In this document: positions 9,306 to 18,361 of the stretch, in pieces
Position numbering within the stretch: position 1 is the first letter of the stretch
Layout: each line of letters opens with the position of its first letter
Assembly: GCF_009299795.1 (NCBI RefSeq)
Contig: NZ_VIGP01000004.1
Location: forward strand, 388,992-452,991
DNA length: 64,000 nt
Direction of reading: 5' to 3'
Source: Brachybacterium subflavum
GTDB taxonomy: Bacteria; Actinomycetota; Actinomycetes; Actinomycetales; Dermabacteraceae
Notes under the pieces: generated by a model
The model's database searches: none
What the model was told of the DNA's origin: nothing
The model's input: only the letters and a program-made list of their open reading frames with translations
Program-made: the position numbers and the translations under genes

Positions 9306-10043
9306 TCAGCGGCGGACGACGCGCAGGTGCCCCTCGTGCACCTCGACGGCGACGTCGTCCAGGGAGGTCAGCAGCGCCTGGGCGTGGGGTGCGAGCTCGT
9401 GCGCGAGGGTGGTCGTGGTCACCGCGATCGCCGGGCTCCCCGCGGCGCGGGCGGAGGCGAGGCCTCCCAGGGAGTCCTCGATCACGAGCGCCCGGGAGGG
9501 ATCCGCGCCCAGGCGCTCGGCGCCGAGGACGTAGGGCTCCGGGTCCGGCTTGCCGCGGCTCACCTGGTCGGCGGTGACGAGGGTCTCCTCGGGGTAGGGC
9601 AGGTCGGTGATCGCCCAGCGGGCCTCGAACAGGCGCCGTGTGCAGGAGGTCACGATCGTCCAGGTGGGTCGGTCGAGCCGTTCGGCGGCGGACTGCAGCT
9701 CACCGATCAGCCGGGCCGTGCCCGGGAGGATCGAGATCCGCTTGGCGTCCTCGACCTCCAGGTCCTCGACGCGCGCATGGGCCGCCTCGATCTCGTCGGC
9801 CGGCATGTCGGGGAAGACGTCGGCGAGCACCCCGCGGGCGGGCTTGCCATGCAGGGTGTGGTCGAAGGTCCGGGTCGAGCCGTGCTCCTCGAACAGCTTC
9901 GTCCACGCGCGCTCCACCGAGGGGCCCGAATCGACGAGGGTCCCGTCCATGTCGAGCAGGAGGGCGTCGACATCCAGGGGGAAGGGGTCCTGAGGGGCCT
10001 GAGCGCCCTTCCCGGGGGCGCCCGCGGCGGAGGCTTCGTTCAT
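9306..10043 (-). CDS. HAD-family phosphatase (beta-phosphoglucomutase/glycerol-phosphatase-like)
   Basis: Soluble haloacid-dehalogenase phosphatase of 245 residues. Motif I DMDGTLVDSG gives nucleophile Asp31 and Asp33; motif II is TIVTSCT, motif III lysine in SRGKPDPEPYV, motif IV VIEDSLGGL. The helical cap follows motif I (subclass IA). The KPDPEPY/EDSLGG pattern resembles sugar-phosphate and glycerol-3-phosphate phosphatases, but the substrate cannot be read from sequence. The ATG at 10043 has GGGAG upstream; a longer open frame to 10124 would run into azlC on the other strand, so it was not used. Confidence 0.8.
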   Translation of the reverse strand: MNEASAAGAPGKGAQAPQDPFPLDVDALLLDMDGTLVDSGPSVERAWTKLFEEHGSTRTFDHTLHGKPARGVLADVFPDMPADEIEAAHARVEDLEVEDAKRISILPGTARLIGELQSAAERLDRPTWTIVTSCTRRLFEARWAITDLPYPEETLVTADQVSRGKPDPEPYVLGAERLGADPSRALVIEDSLGGLASARAAGSPAIAVTTTTLAHELAPHAQALLTSLDDVAVEVHEGHLRVVRR

Positions 10044-10055
10044 GTCTCCCACGGT

Positions 10056-10061
10056 CTCATA
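10056..10061 (-). promoter_or_regulatory. Possible -10 element (TATGAG) for the HAD phosphatase gene
   Basis: Lies in the 69-base divergent gap between the HAD gene and azlC, 12 bases before the ATG. The Shine-Dalgarno would then fall inside a very short leader. On the other strand TACTGT (10098-10103) lies nine bases before the azlC ATG and could serve that gene. Both calls are weak. Confidence 0.3.
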
Positions 10062-10112
10062 CCCCGCGCGACCTGCGCATGCGGGAAACTCCCCGGTTAC
10101 TGTGGACGGGTC

Positions 10113-10967
10113 ATGAGCATGCACGATCCGAGCGACCGCTCCCCCGCCGCGCAGAGCGCCGGCCGCGCTCCGTCACCGGATGCCGCGTCGGTGTCCCTCG
10201 CCGTCTCGGCCGCCCGTCGCAAGGGCCTGTCGGTGGGGGTCGCGACCGGCCTGTACGGGATCTCCTTCGGGGCGCTCGCGACCGCCTCGGGGCTCGACGT
10301 GTGGCAGGCGATGGTGCTCTCGGCGATCATGTTCACCGGCGGCAGCCAGTTCGCCTTCGTGGGCGTGATCGGAGGGGGCGGGAGCGCCCTGGGCGCGGCG
10401 CTGGCCGCCGTGCTGCTGGGCATCCGCAACACCCTCTACGGCCTCGTGCTCGCGCCCACGCTGCCGCGCGGCGGGGCGAAGGGTGCCGCGCGCTCCCTGC
10501 TCACGATCGACGAGTCCGCGGCCGTGGCCGCGACCGCCGGTCCCCCGGCCGCCAAGCGCGCCGGGTTCTGGGCGACGGGGATCGCGGTCTACGTGTTCTG
10601 GAACCTGTTCTCCCTGGTGGGGGCCGTGATCGGGCAGAGCGTGGGCGATCCGGGCGCCTGGGGCCTGGATGCCGCGGCCGCCGCGGCGTTCCTGGGGCTG
10701 CTGTGGCCGCGCCTGGTCGCGAAGGACGTGGTGGCCGTTGCGGTCGCCGCGGCCTTCATCGCGCTGATCGCGACGCCCGTCCTGCCCGCCGGTCTGCCGG
10801 TGCTCGCCGCGGCGCTGGTCGCGGTGGTCGCAGGACTCCTGCCCCGCCGCGCCGGGGCTGGCGGGAGCGCGGTCGACGGGAGCCGGGTCGACGGCGATCT
10901 CGCCGGCGACACTCCGACCGAGAACTCTCCGGCCGACTCATCGAACGGGGACGGTGAGCGCACATGA
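10113..10967 (+). CDS. azlC: AzlC-type branched-chain amino acid exporter, large subunit
   Basis: Membrane protein of the LIV-E family; with AzlD it exports branched-chain amino acids and analogues. The 284 residues hold an N-terminal basic/Ser-Pro stretch, the family motif GLYGISFGALATASGL, FTGGSQFAFVGVIGGGG, and LLGIRNTLYGL, with about seven hydrophobic helices up to PVLAAALVAVVAGLLP. The last 35 residues are polar and poorly conserved. The ATG lacks a good Shine-Dalgarno (a second ATG is two codons in). Its end overlaps azlD as ATGA. Confidence 0.9.
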   Translation: MSMHDPSDRSPAAQSAGRAPSPDAASVSLAVSAARRKGLSVGVATGLYGISFGALATASGLDVWQAMVLSAIMFTGGSQFAFVGVIGGGGSALGAALAAVLLGIRNTLYGLVLAPTLPRGGAKGAARSLLTIDESAAVAATAGPPAAKRAGFWATGIAVYVFWNLFSLVGAVIGQSVGDPGAWGLDAAAAAAFLGLLWPRLVAKDVVAVAVAAAFIALIATPVLPAGLPVLAAALVAVVAGLLPRRAGAGGSAVDGSRVDGDLAGDTPTENSPADSSNGDGERT

Positions 10968-11278
10968 GCTGGCTGTGGGCGGGCGTGATCGCGGCGGCGG
11001 TGCTGTCGTTCGCGCAGAAGTGGATCGGCTACCAGGTGCCGCCGGGGGTCCTCGAAGAGCCGCGCATCGCGCGGGTCACCGCCCTGCTGCCCGTCGCGCT
11101 GCTCGGCGCGCTGGTCGCCACCCAGGCCGCGGCCGACGGCCAGCAGCTGATGGCCGACGCCCGGCTGCCCGCGCTCGCGGTCGCCGCGCTGCTGCTCGCC
11201 CTGCGCGCGCCCTTCCTGGCGGTCGTGATCGCGGCCGCCGTGGTCGCGGCGCTCTGCCGAGCGCTCGGCTGGGGCTGA
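10964..11278 (+). CDS. azlD: AzlD-type branched-chain amino acid exporter, small subunit
   Basis: 104 residues with four predicted hydrophobic segments, the expected partner of AzlC. The start codon overlaps the azlC stop (ATGA), so translation is coupled. Its stop codon directly abuts the stop of the convergent gene on the other strand, with no room for a terminator between them. Confidence 0.88.
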   Translation: MSWLWAGVIAAAVLSFAQKWIGYQVPPGVLEEPRIARVTALLPVALLGALVATQAAADGQQLMADARLPALAVAALLLALRAPFLAVVIAAAVVAALCRALGWG

Positions 11279-11806
11279 TCAGACCCCGCGCCCGGCCTCC
11301 ACGGCGATCGCCCGGCGCACGGCGGCCCGGGCGTCCCGGGTGTCCCGGTTCGCGGAGTAGGCCAGGCCCAGGCGATACCAGGCCCTCCAGTCGTCCTCGC
11401 CACCGTCCTGGACGGCGTCGCGCGCCGCCTCGAACTCGGCGCGGGCCGCGGCCCTGCGCGCATCGCGCTGGGCGATGGGGTCCTGCTCGGCGCGGGCCTG
11501 GGCGCCGTCGGCCCCGACGACTCCTGTCCCGGCGCCGTCGGCCCCGGCGCCGTCTGCCCCTCCACCGACCCGGGGCTCGAAGCGCGCCGCGCCGTAGAGC
11601 CGCGCGAGACGTCCCGCGCGCAGGCCGAACAGGACCTCGCGCCAGGTCACCCACACGGTGAGCACGAGCAGCACCACGAGGCCCGCTGCCAGCCCCCAGC
11701 CGATCACGCCGCCTGCGCGCGCGAAGCCGGTCGCGATCCACAGCAGGCCCCAGCAGTAGGCCGCCGTGACCAGAACCAGCAGGGCGACGCCGATCTTCGC
11801 GCGCAT
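11279..11806 (-). CDS. Membrane protein with C-terminal TPR-like repeat, function unknown
   Basis: 175 residues: two close membrane helices (about 4-54), a basic cytoplasmic stretch, a Gly/Ala/Asp linker (GADGAGADGAG) encoded by a short DNA repeat, then a helical segment AWYRLGLAYSANRDTRDARAAVRRAIAVEA that reads like a single tetratricopeptide repeat. It lies two bases after dapB and is probably in the same transcript. I do not recognise a named family; a role in holding a protein at the membrane is only a guess. Confidence 0.75.
   Translation of the reverse strand: MRAKIGVALLVLVTAAYCWGLLWIATGFARAGGVIGWGLAAGLVVLLVLTVWVTWREVLFGLRAGRLARLYGAARFEPRVGGGADGAGADGAGTGVVGADGAQARAEQDPIAQRDARRAAARAEFEAARDAVQDGGEDDWRAWYRLGLAYSANRDTRDARAAVRRAIAVEAGRGV
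11501..11560. repeat. In-frame 15-base repeat (three copies) coding the Gly-Ala-Asp linker
   Basis: GGCGCCGTCGGCCCC occurs at 11501-11515 and 11531-11545, and with one mismatch at 11546-11560. In the minus-strand gene it encodes GADGA units. The repeat could change linker length by slippage. Confidence 0.7.
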
Positions 11807-11808
11807 GC

Positions 11809-12564
11809 TCAGCCGAGGTCCATGTAGCCGTCGAGGCCCACGGTCAGCCCGGGACGGGAGCCGACCTCGCGCACGCCCAGCAGCACGCCGGGCATGAAGC
11901 TCACGCGGTCGAAGGAGTCGTGGCGCAGCACCAGCTGCTCGCCGATCCCGCCGAACTGGACGACCTCGTGGGCGACGAGGCCGCGCTGGCGGACGGCGTG
12001 CACATGGACGCCGTCGACGACCGCGCCGCGGGCGCCGAGCTCGTCCTTCTGCGTGGCGTCGGGTACGGCCCCCAGCCCCCCGGCCTCCCGGCCGCGCGCG
12101 ATCGCGGCCGCCGTGTGGCGGGCGGTGCCCGAGGGCGCGTCGAGCTTGTCGGGATGGTGCATCTCGATGACCTCGGCGCTCTCGTAGTAGCGGGCCGCGG
12201 CCTCGGCGAAGCGCATCACCAGGACGGCGCCGATCGCGAAGTTCGGGGCGATGAGCACGCCGGTGCTCGGGTCCTCGCCGAGCGCGGCGCGGACCTCGGC
12301 GAGGGAGTCCTCGTCCCAGCCGGTCGCGCCGACCACGGCGTGGATCCCGCGCTCGACCGCCCAGAGCACGTTGCGCTTGGTGGCGGCGGGGACGGTGAGG
12401 TCGACGACGACCTGTGCGCCGGCATCGGCCGCGGCGTCGAGCGGGTCGGAGCTGCCGATCCGGGCGACGAGCTCGAGGCCGTCGGCCTCCTCGATCGCCG
12501 TGCAGGCGGCGCTGCCCATGCGACCGTGGGCGCCGAGGACGGCGACGCGGATGCTCTGCGACAT
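11809..12564 (-). CDS. dapB: 4-hydroxy-tetrahydrodipicolinate reductase
   Basis: NAD(P)H-dependent second step after DapA on the way to diaminopimelate and lysine. The 251-residue protein has the nucleotide-binding GAHGRMG at 11-17, VVGATGWDE, APNFAIGAVL, and the substrate motif EMHHPDKLDAPSGTA with the conserved His-His and Lys. Typical length. The upstream M16 protease gene ends 56 bases before the dapB ATG; both probably share a transcript, as in other actinobacteria. Confidence 0.96.
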   Translation of the reverse strand: MSQSIRVAVLGAHGRMGSAACTAIEEADGLELVARIGSSDPLDAAADAGAQVVVDLTVPAATKRNVLWAVERGIHAVVGATGWDEDSLAEVRAALGEDPSTGVLIAPNFAIGAVLVMRFAEAAARYYESAEVIEMHHPDKLDAPSGTARHTAAAIARGREAGGLGAVPDATQKDELGARGAVVDGVHVHAVRQRGLVAHEVVQFGGIGEQLVLRHDSFDRVSFMPGVLLGVREVGSRPGLTVGLDGYMDLG

Positions 12565-12620
12565 GGTGGGTTCCTTCCGGGAGGGCGGTGGGATGAGGTG
12601 TGCGGCGCCGAGTCGGCGGC

Positions 12621-13970
12621 TCAGCCGGCTTCGGGGCCGACGTCGACGCGGGTGGTGAAGGAGCCGGCGAGGCGGGCGGCGAGCTCGCGCACGTCCTCAG
12701 CCGTCACGGCGGCCATCTTCTCGAGCGCCTCGTCGACCGTGGAGTACCGCCCCTGGACGAGCTCCAGGCTGCCCAGGCGCCCCATCCGCGAGGCGGTGTC
12801 CTCGAGGCCGAGGGCGAGCGCGCCCGTGATCTGGCCGAGCGCGCGTCGCATCTCCTCGTCGGTGACGCCATGATCGCGCATCTGCTCGACCTCGGCCCCC
12901 ATCAGCTCGACGACCTGCTCGGCGCGCGCCGGACGGCACGCGGCGTACATGCCGAACAGGCCCGCATCGCGGTAGGCGGCGCTGAAGGAGTAGACGGTGT
13001 AGACCAGACCGCGCTCCTCCCGGATGTGCTGGAACAGCCGCGAGGACATGCCGCCGCCGAGGATCGCCATCAGCACGTTCATCGCGTGGCGGTCCTCGCT
13101 GCTCGCACAGATCGACGGCCCGCCCAGGTAGATGTGGGTCTGCTCGAGAGGCCGGACGATCCGGTGCGGGACCACGGCCGACGCCGGCCCGGGCACTGCG
13201 CCGTCGACGGGCAGCGAGCGCTCGAGGGCGGGCCGACGCTCCGAGGGCGCCGCGCCCTCCGGGAGGTCCCAGCCGCCCGCGGACAGGCTGGCGGTGAGGC
13301 GCTCCGCGAGCTCGTCGTGGTCGAGGTCGCCGACCGCAGTGACGACGAGGTTCTGAGGCCTGTAATGCGCGGCGAAGTGCGAGCGCACGTCGGCGTCGGT
13401 GAGGGCGCTGACGGTCTCGAGGGTGCCGCCGACGGGGCGTCCCATGGGGGTGTCGGGCCCGAGGACCTGGGCGAGGAACTCCTCGTACCCGGAGTCGGTG
13501 GGGTCGTCCTGCGCCATCGCGAGCTCCTCGAGGATCACCTCGCGCTCGGTCTCGAGCGCCTCGGGGGCGAGGGTCGAGGAGGTGACCATGTCGGTGAGCA
13601 CGTCCAGGGCGAGCGGCAGGTCCGCGCTGCGCACGCGCCCGTGGTACACGGTGTGCTCCTTCGCGGTGACCGCGTTGGACTCGCCGCCCACCTCGTCGAA
13701 GGCGGTCGCGATGTCCAGGGCGCTGCGCCTGCCAGTGCCCTTGAACAGGAGGTGCTCGAGGGCGTGGGTGGAGCCGGCGTGAGAGGGGGTCTCGTCGCGC
13801 GAGCCCACGGGCAGCCAGAGCCCGAGCGTCGCACTGCGCACCGAGCGGTCGGTCTCCGTGAGCAGGCGGACGCCGCCGGGGAGGATCGTGCGCCGCACGA
13901 GCGGCCCCTCTCCCCCCGGTTCGAGGAGCTGGTCGCGGACTGCGGCGTCGGTGGTCAGGTCGATCGGCAC
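12621..13970 (-). CDS. M16 family zinc metallopeptidase (processing-peptidase-like)
   Basis: 449 residues with the inverted zinc motif HxxEH as HALEH (residues 69-73) in GSTHALEHLLFKGT, followed by GGESNAVTAKEHT and the downstream glutamate in REVILEELAMAQDDP. The C-terminal half is the inactive M16 partner domain (RPLEQTHIYLG, GGGMSSRLFQHIREERGLVYTVYSF). The start is GTG with GGGAGG eight bases upstream. In actinobacteria this gene sits beside pnp and dapB as here; its substrate is not known from sequence. Confidence 0.9.
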   Translation of the reverse strand: MPIDLTTDAAVRDQLLEPGGEGPLVRRTILPGGVRLLTETDRSVRSATLGLWLPVGSRDETPSHAGSTHALEHLLFKGTGRRSALDIATAFDEVGGESNAVTAKEHTVYHGRVRSADLPLALDVLTDMVTSSTLAPEALETEREVILEELAMAQDDPTDSGYEEFLAQVLGPDTPMGRPVGGTLETVSALTDADVRSHFAAHYRPQNLVVTAVGDLDHDELAERLTASLSAGGWDLPEGAAPSERRPALERSLPVDGAVPGPASAVVPHRIVRPLEQTHIYLGGPSICASSEDRHAMNVLMAILGGGMSSRLFQHIREERGLVYTVYSFSAAYRDAGLFGMYAACRPARAEQVVELMGAEVEQMRDHGVTDEEMRRALGQITGALALGLEDTASRMGRLGSLELVQGRYSTVDEALEKMAAVTAEDVRELAARLAGSFTTRVDVGPEAG

Positions 13971-14014
13971 CAGAGGATCCTCCCATGGTCGGGTGCGAAG
14001 TGGTGGAGAGCGAG

Positions 14015-14049
14015 CGCGGGCGGCACCCCGTCATGGGGTGCCGCCCGCG
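14015..14049 (-). terminator. Perfect 15-bp hairpin behind pnp
   Basis: Arms 14015-14029 and 14035-14049, loop of five bases, about 30 bases past the pnp stop. Stem is almost all G/C and there is no U-run. It lies between pnp and the M16 protease gene. Confidence 0.7.
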
Positions 14050-14079
14050 GCGGTCACGCGTTCACGCGATCAGTCGAGC

Positions 14080-16329
14080 TCACTCGGAGTCGGACGCCTT
14101 CTCGGTGCCCTTCTCCTCGGCATCGTCCTCGGCGATGGCGAGGCTGATCTTGCCGCGCGCGTCGATCTCGCGGATCTCGACCTCGATCTTCTGGCCGACC
14201 TTCGCGACGTCCTCGACGTTGTCCACGCGCTTGCCGTCGTTCAGCTTGCGCAGCTGGGTGACGTGCAGCAGACCGTCCTTACCGGGGGTCAGCGAGACGA
14301 AGGCGCCGAAGTCGACGACGCGCACCACGGTGCCGAGGTAGCGCTCGCCGACCTCGGGCACCATCGGGTTGGCGATCGCGTTGATCGTCGCCCGGGCGGC
14401 CTCGGCCGACGGGCCGTCGGTCGCGCCGATGTAGACGGTGCCGTCGTCCTCGATGGTGATGTCGGCGCCGGTGTCGTCCTGGATCTGGTTGATCATCTGG
14501 CCCTTGGGGCCGATGACCGCACCGATCTTGTCGACGGGGATGGTCACCGCGAGCACGCGCGGGGCGTTCGGGCTCATCTCGTCCGGCACGTCGATGGCCT
14601 CGTTGAGGACGCCCAGGATGTGCAGGCGGGCCTCGCGGGCCTGGGACAGCGCGGCGGCGAGCACGGAGGCCGGGATGCCGTCGAGCTTGGTGTCGAGCTG
14701 GATCGCGGTGACGAACTCGTCGGTGCCGGCGACCTTGAAGTCCATGTCGCCGAAGGCGTCCTCCGCACCGAGGATGTCGGTGAGGGCCGCGTACTTGGTC
14801 TCGCCGCCGACGGTGTCGGAGACGAGGCCCATGGCGATGCCCGCGACGGGTGCCTTGAGCGGCACGCCCGCGTTGAGCATCGACAGCGTCGAGGCGCACA
14901 CGGAGCCCATCGAGGTCGAGCCGTTGGAGCCCAGCGCCTCGGAGACCTGGCGGATCGCGTAGGGGAACTCCTCGCGGCCCGGGAGGACCGGGACCAGGGC
15001 GCGCTCGGCGAGCATGCCGTGGCCGATCTCGCGGCGCTTCGGGGAGCCCACGCGGCCGGTCTCGCCGGTCGAGAAGGGCGGGAAGTTGTAGTGGTGGATG
15101 TAGCGCTTGCGGTTCACCGGCGAGAGCGAATCGATCTGCTGCTCCATCTTGAGCATGTTCAGCGTGGTCACACCCATGATCTGGGTCTCGCCGCGCTGGA
15201 ACAGGGCGGAGCCGTGCACGCGCGGGAGCACCTCGACCTCGGCCGAGAGCTGGCGGATGTCACGCAGGCCGCGGCCGTCGATGCGCACGCCCTCGGTGAG
15301 GATCTTCTGGCGCACGACCTTCTTGGTCAGCGCGCGGAAGGCGCCGGAGATCTCCTTCTCGCGGCCCTCGAGCGCTGCGCCCTCGGCGCCGAGCTCGGAG
15401 ACGACCTCGGCGGAGAGCGCGTCGGTCGACTCCTCGCGCTCCTGCTTGCCGGCGATGCTCATGACCTCGCGCAGGCGATCGGAGGCGGCCTTCTCGACGA
15501 GCTCGTAGGCGTCGTCCTGGTAGTCCAGGAAGAGCGGGAACTCGCGCACCGGCTTGGCGGCCGCATCGGCCAGCTCCTGCTGGGCCTCGCACAGCGTGCG
15601 GATGAAGACCTTGGAGGCCTCGAGGCCCTCGGCCACGACCTCCTCGGTGGGGGCGATCGCGCCCTGGTCCTTGATCATGGACCAGGCGTTGTCGGTGGCC
15701 TCGGCCTCGACCATCATGATCGCGACGTCGTCACCGACGATGCGGCCGGCGACGACCATGGAGAACACGGCCTCGTCGAGCTGGCTGAAGGTCGGGAACG
15801 CGACCCACTGCCCGCCGTCGGCGTTGGGCATGAGGGCCACGCGCACGCCGCCGATCGGGCCGCTGAAGGGCAGGCCCGAGATCTGGGTGGAGGCGGAGGC
15901 GCCGTTGATGCCGACCACGTCGTACGCGTCGTCGGGGTTGACGGCCATGACCGTGAGGACGACCTGGACCTCGTTGCGCAGGCCCTTGACGAAGGCCGGG
16001 CGCAGCGGGCGGTCGGTGAGGCGGCAGGCGAGGATCGCGTCGGTGCCCGGGCGGCCCTCGCGGCGGAAGAACGAGCCGGGGATGCGGCCCGCGGCGTACA
16101 TGCGCTCCTCGACGTCGACCGTGAGCGGGAAGAAGTCGAAGTTGTCCTTCGGCTTGTTGGAGACGGCGGTGGCCGAGAGCACCATCGTGTCGTCGTCGAG
16201 GTACACCGAGACGGCGCCGGCGGCCTGCTGGGCCAGACGGCCGGTCTCGAAGCGCACCTCGCGGGTGCCGTAGCTGCCGTTGTCGATGACGGCGGTGGTC
16301 GCCGTGATGTCGGGGCCTTCCATGGCCAT
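14080..16329 (-). CDS. pnp: Polyribonucleotide nucleotidyltransferase
   Basis: Phosphorolytic 3'-5' exoribonuclease of the RNA decay machinery. The 749 residues contain two RNase PH domains ([20 protein letters not shown] in the first; [23 protein letters not shown] in the second), a KH domain near 606 ([14 protein letters not shown]) and an S1 domain near 666 ([15 protein letters not shown]). The frame is open another 195 bases upstream, but the ATG at 16329 is preceded by AAGGAGATCCCC and begins the homology. It follows rpsO, the common bacterial pairing. Confidence 0.97.
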   Translation of the reverse strand: MAMEGPDITATTAVIDNGSYGTREVRFETGRLAQQAAGAVSVYLDDDTMVLSATAVSNKPKDNFDFFPLTVDVEERMYAAGRIPGSFFRREGRPGTDAILACRLTDRPLRPAFVKGLRNEVQVVLTVMAVNPDDAYDVVGINGASASTQISGLPFSGPIGGVRVALMPNADGGQWVAFPTFSQLDEAVFSMVVAGRIVGDDVAIMMVEAEATDNAWSMIKDQGAIAPTEEVVAEGLEASKVFIRTLCEAQQELADAAAKPVREFPLFLDYQDDAYELVEKAASDRLREVMSIAGKQEREESTDALSAEVVSELGAEGAALEGREKEISGAFRALTKKVVRQKILTEGVRIDGRGLRDIRQLSAEVEVLPRVHGSALFQRGETQIMGVTTLNMLKMEQQIDSLSPVNRKRYIHHYNFPPFSTGETGRVGSPKRREIGHGMLAERALVPVLPGREEFPYAIRQVSEALGSNGSTSMGSVCASTLSMLNAGVPLKAPVAGIAMGLVSDTVGGETKYAALTDILGAEDAFGDMDFKVAGTDEFVTAIQLDTKLDGIPASVLAAALSQAREARLHILGVLNEAIDVPDEMSPNAPRVLAVTIPVDKIGAVIGPKGQMINQIQDDTGADITIEDDGTVYIGATDGPSAEAARATINAIANPMVPEVGERYLGTVVRVVDFGAFVSLTPGKDGLLHVTQLRKLNDGKRVDNVEDVAKVGQKIEVEIREIDARGKISLAIAEDDAEEKGTEKASDSE

Positions 16330-16544
16330 GGGGATCTCCTTCGATGGGATCGGAGCCCCTCGCCGGACGCGGCCATCGTCAGGGGCCCGCGGGGAGCCTC
16401 CGGATCCGGATGGATCGGGGTTCCCGAAGGTCTCTGCCGAGGACCGTGCCCACGGTCGAGGAGCTGGTGGGTCGTGCGGGCCGGCGCTCTGGGCGCGGCC
16501 TCGCGGTTCGTGCCCCGCGCACATGTCACGGGGCCGGATGCGAA

Positions 16545-16575
16545 CCGCCGCCCGTCCCGTGGGGACGAGCGGCGG
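16545..16575 (-). terminator. 14-bp hairpin (one mismatch) behind rpsO
   Basis: Arms 16545-16558 and 16562-16575 with a three-base loop start six bases after the rpsO stop. In other bacteria the rpsO-pnp gap holds a terminator and processing signals; the rest of this 252-base gap shows only a short 16-base palindrome at 16442-16457 of unknown meaning. Confidence 0.65.
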
Positions 16576-16581
16576 CGGGTG

Positions 16582-16851
16582 TCACCGGCGGATGCCGAGG
16601 CGCTGGATCAGCGCACGGTAACGCTCGATGTCGACGTTCTGCAGGTACTTGAGCAGACGGCGGCGCTGACCGACCAGGAGCATCAGACCACGACGGGTGT
16701 GGTGGTCGTGCTTGTGCTCCTTGAGGTGCTCGGTCAGGTAGGTGATGCGGTGGGTCAGGAGCGCGATCTGGACCTCGGGCGAACCGGTGTCGCCCTCAGC
16801 GGTCGCGTATTCCTTGATGATCTCCTGCTTGGTGGCGGAGTCGAAGGCCAT
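16582..16851 (-). CDS. rpsO: 30S ribosomal protein S15
   Basis: 89 residues, the standard length. S15 binds the central domain of 16S r[22 protein letters not shown] and [11 protein letters not shown] are the conserved RNA-binding segments. The ATG follows GGGAGAAGCC. A TAAACT box right after the end of ribF suggests its own promoter and a leader of about 150 bases, where S15 autoregulation acts in other bacteria. Confidence 0.97.
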   Translation of the reverse strand: MAFDSATKQEIIKEYATAEGDTGSPEVQIALLTHRITYLTEHLKEHKHDHHTRRGLMLLVGQRRRLLKYLQNVDIERYRALIQRLGIRR

Positions 16852-17011
16852 GTCGGCTTCTCCCTCGGTCGTTGCGCGGCGCACCGGGGCCTGTTCTCCC
16901 GGGCTCTGTGTGTCGGACCCTGCTGCGCTCCGGGCACGTCCCCGGCTTCACGAGCCTGGACGCGCCGTGCGGGCGCGCGGAGTCCTCCGCGGCCGATATG
17001 ACGGCGGTGAG

Positions 17012-17017
17012 AGTTTA
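17012..17017 (-). promoter_or_regulatory. -10 element (TAAACT) for rpsO
   Basis: One of the few AT-rich stretches in this region, directly behind the ribF stop codon on the minus strand. It predicts a leader of roughly 150 bases before rpsO. No good -35. Confidence 0.4.
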
Positions 17018-18028
17018 TCAGCGGCGGTGGAGGACGTCGGGCTGCACTCCGTCCAGAGTGCGGCGAGTCACGTCCTTGTCGATCTCCATCTGGGCCACGA
17101 GCGCGTCGACCGAGGAGAAGCGCAGGGTGGGCCGCTGGCGCTCGACGAACTCGAGGCGCACGGTGTCCCCGTACAGGTCGAGGCTGTCGTCGCCGTGGAC
17201 GTAAGCCTCCACCATCCGCGGGGAGTCCTCGCTGCCCTCGTGGAAGGTCGGGTTGGTGCCGATGGAGATCGTCGTGACCGCTCCGACGAGGGGCTCGGTC
17301 CCGCGGTGCTCGCTCGCCTGCTCGACCACGGTGAGGAAGCCCGCATAGACCCCGTCCTGCGGCACGAGCCCGTGGGGGCGCGGCCCGAGGTTCGCGGTGG
17401 GGAACCCGAGCTCGCGACCGCGCTTGAAGCCGTGGTGGACCGTGTCGGACACCGTGTGGAAGCGGCCCAGCATCGCGGTCGCCTCGGGCATGTCGCCCTC
17501 CAGCAGCGCGGCGCGGATCGCGGAGGAGGAGATCCGCTCCCCGTCGAGCGGCAGATCGGGCAGCACCACGACCTCGAACCCGTGCTTCTCCCCCAGCGCG
17601 CGCAGGGTCTCGACGTCACCCGAGTTCCCGCGCCCGAAGCGGGTGTCGGCGCCCGTGACGATGCAGCGCATGCCCAGGCCCTCGACGAGGAAGACGCGCA
17701 CGAAGTCCTCGGCGCTGTACTGGGCGAAGTCCCAGGTGAACTCGAGGTCGAGGACGCCGCTCATGCCGGCCAGGAGCAGCAGGCGATCGCGGTCCTCGTG
17801 CGCGGTGACGAGGGCGGGGTCGCCCGGGGTGTGCATGACGTGGCGCGGATGCGGCCAGAAGGTCAGGGCGACCGGCTCCAGCGAACGGGCAGCGGCGTTC
17901 TCCCGCAGCGCGTCGAGCACATAGCGGTGCCCCAGGTGGACGCCGTCGAAGTTTCCGATGGTCACCGCGCTCGCGCCGAGGTCGGCGGGCACTTCCTCGA
18001 GGGAGTGCCAGATCTGCGCACGGGTCAC
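17018..18028 (-). CDS. ribF: Bifunctional riboflavin kinase/FAD synthetase
   Basis: Phosphorylates riboflavin to FMN and adenylates FMN to FAD. The N-terminal nucleotidyltransferase half has TIGNFDGVHLGHR, WPHPRHVM and ERISSSAIR; the C-terminal flavokinase half has ELGFPTANL and PQDGVYAGFL. The 336 residues are a normal length. The frame remains open far upstream because of high GC; the GTG at 18028 is chosen because the homology begins there and GGAAGG lies ten bases before it. Confidence 0.95.
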   Translation of the reverse strand: MTRAQIWHSLEEVPADLGASAVTIGNFDGVHLGHRYVLDALRENAAARSLEPVALTFWPHPRHVMHTPGDPALVTAHEDRDRLLLLAGMSGVLDLEFTWDFAQYSAEDFVRVFLVEGLGMRCIVTGADTRFGRGNSGDVETLRALGEKHGFEVVVLPDLPLDGERISSSAIRAALLEGDMPEATAMLGRFHTVSDTVHHGFKRGRELGFPTANLGPRPHGLVPQDGVYAGFLTVVEQASEHRGTEPLVGAVTTISIGTNPTFHEGSEDSPRMVEAYVHGDDSLDLYGDTVRLEFVERQRPTLRFSSVDALVAQMEIDKDVTRRTLDGVQPDVLHRR

Positions 18029-18361
18029 GGTGAGGATCCTTCCGATGGGGCCCGGTCCCGCGCCGGGGCCGGGTTCCGGGGGCGCGGGCGGGAGGACGGG
18101 GAACACTGTAGCGCCGCACGGGCGCACCGGAGCGACGGCCCGGTCGCCCGTCGTGGGGATCGCACGAGCGGGACGGGGCAGGAACAGGGCGGCCGTCGGG
18201 CGACCGGGTCGACTGTGACGCGTCTGTGACTCCCGTCCCCTCGGCTCGACCGCGGAGTCTGACGTATGGTGAAGGGTACGAATGCGGACCCGTGGACCTT
18301 CTGCGGGCGGTCCCGTGACGAGGGGGAACCGGAACCGCAGCGAAGAGATGAGCGAGACCAT
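18029..18361. other. 333-base divergent gap between ribF and the L,D-transpeptidase gene
   Basis: No coding pattern is convincing here. The gap should carry the promoters of both divergent genes; the best candidate is TATGGT at 18265-18270 on the plus strand. Confidence 0.5.
18265..18270 (+). promoter_or_regulatory. Possible -10 element (TATGGT) for the L,D-transpeptidase gene
   Basis: Four of six bases match TATAAT and it would give a leader of about 85 bases. No recognisable -35 hexamer lies at the right distance. Confidence 0.3.

Noticed and set aside
16852-17011. Possible tRNA or small stable RNA in the rpsO leader
   Set aside because: No cloverleaf or GTTCGANNC T-loop sequence; most likely simple leader.
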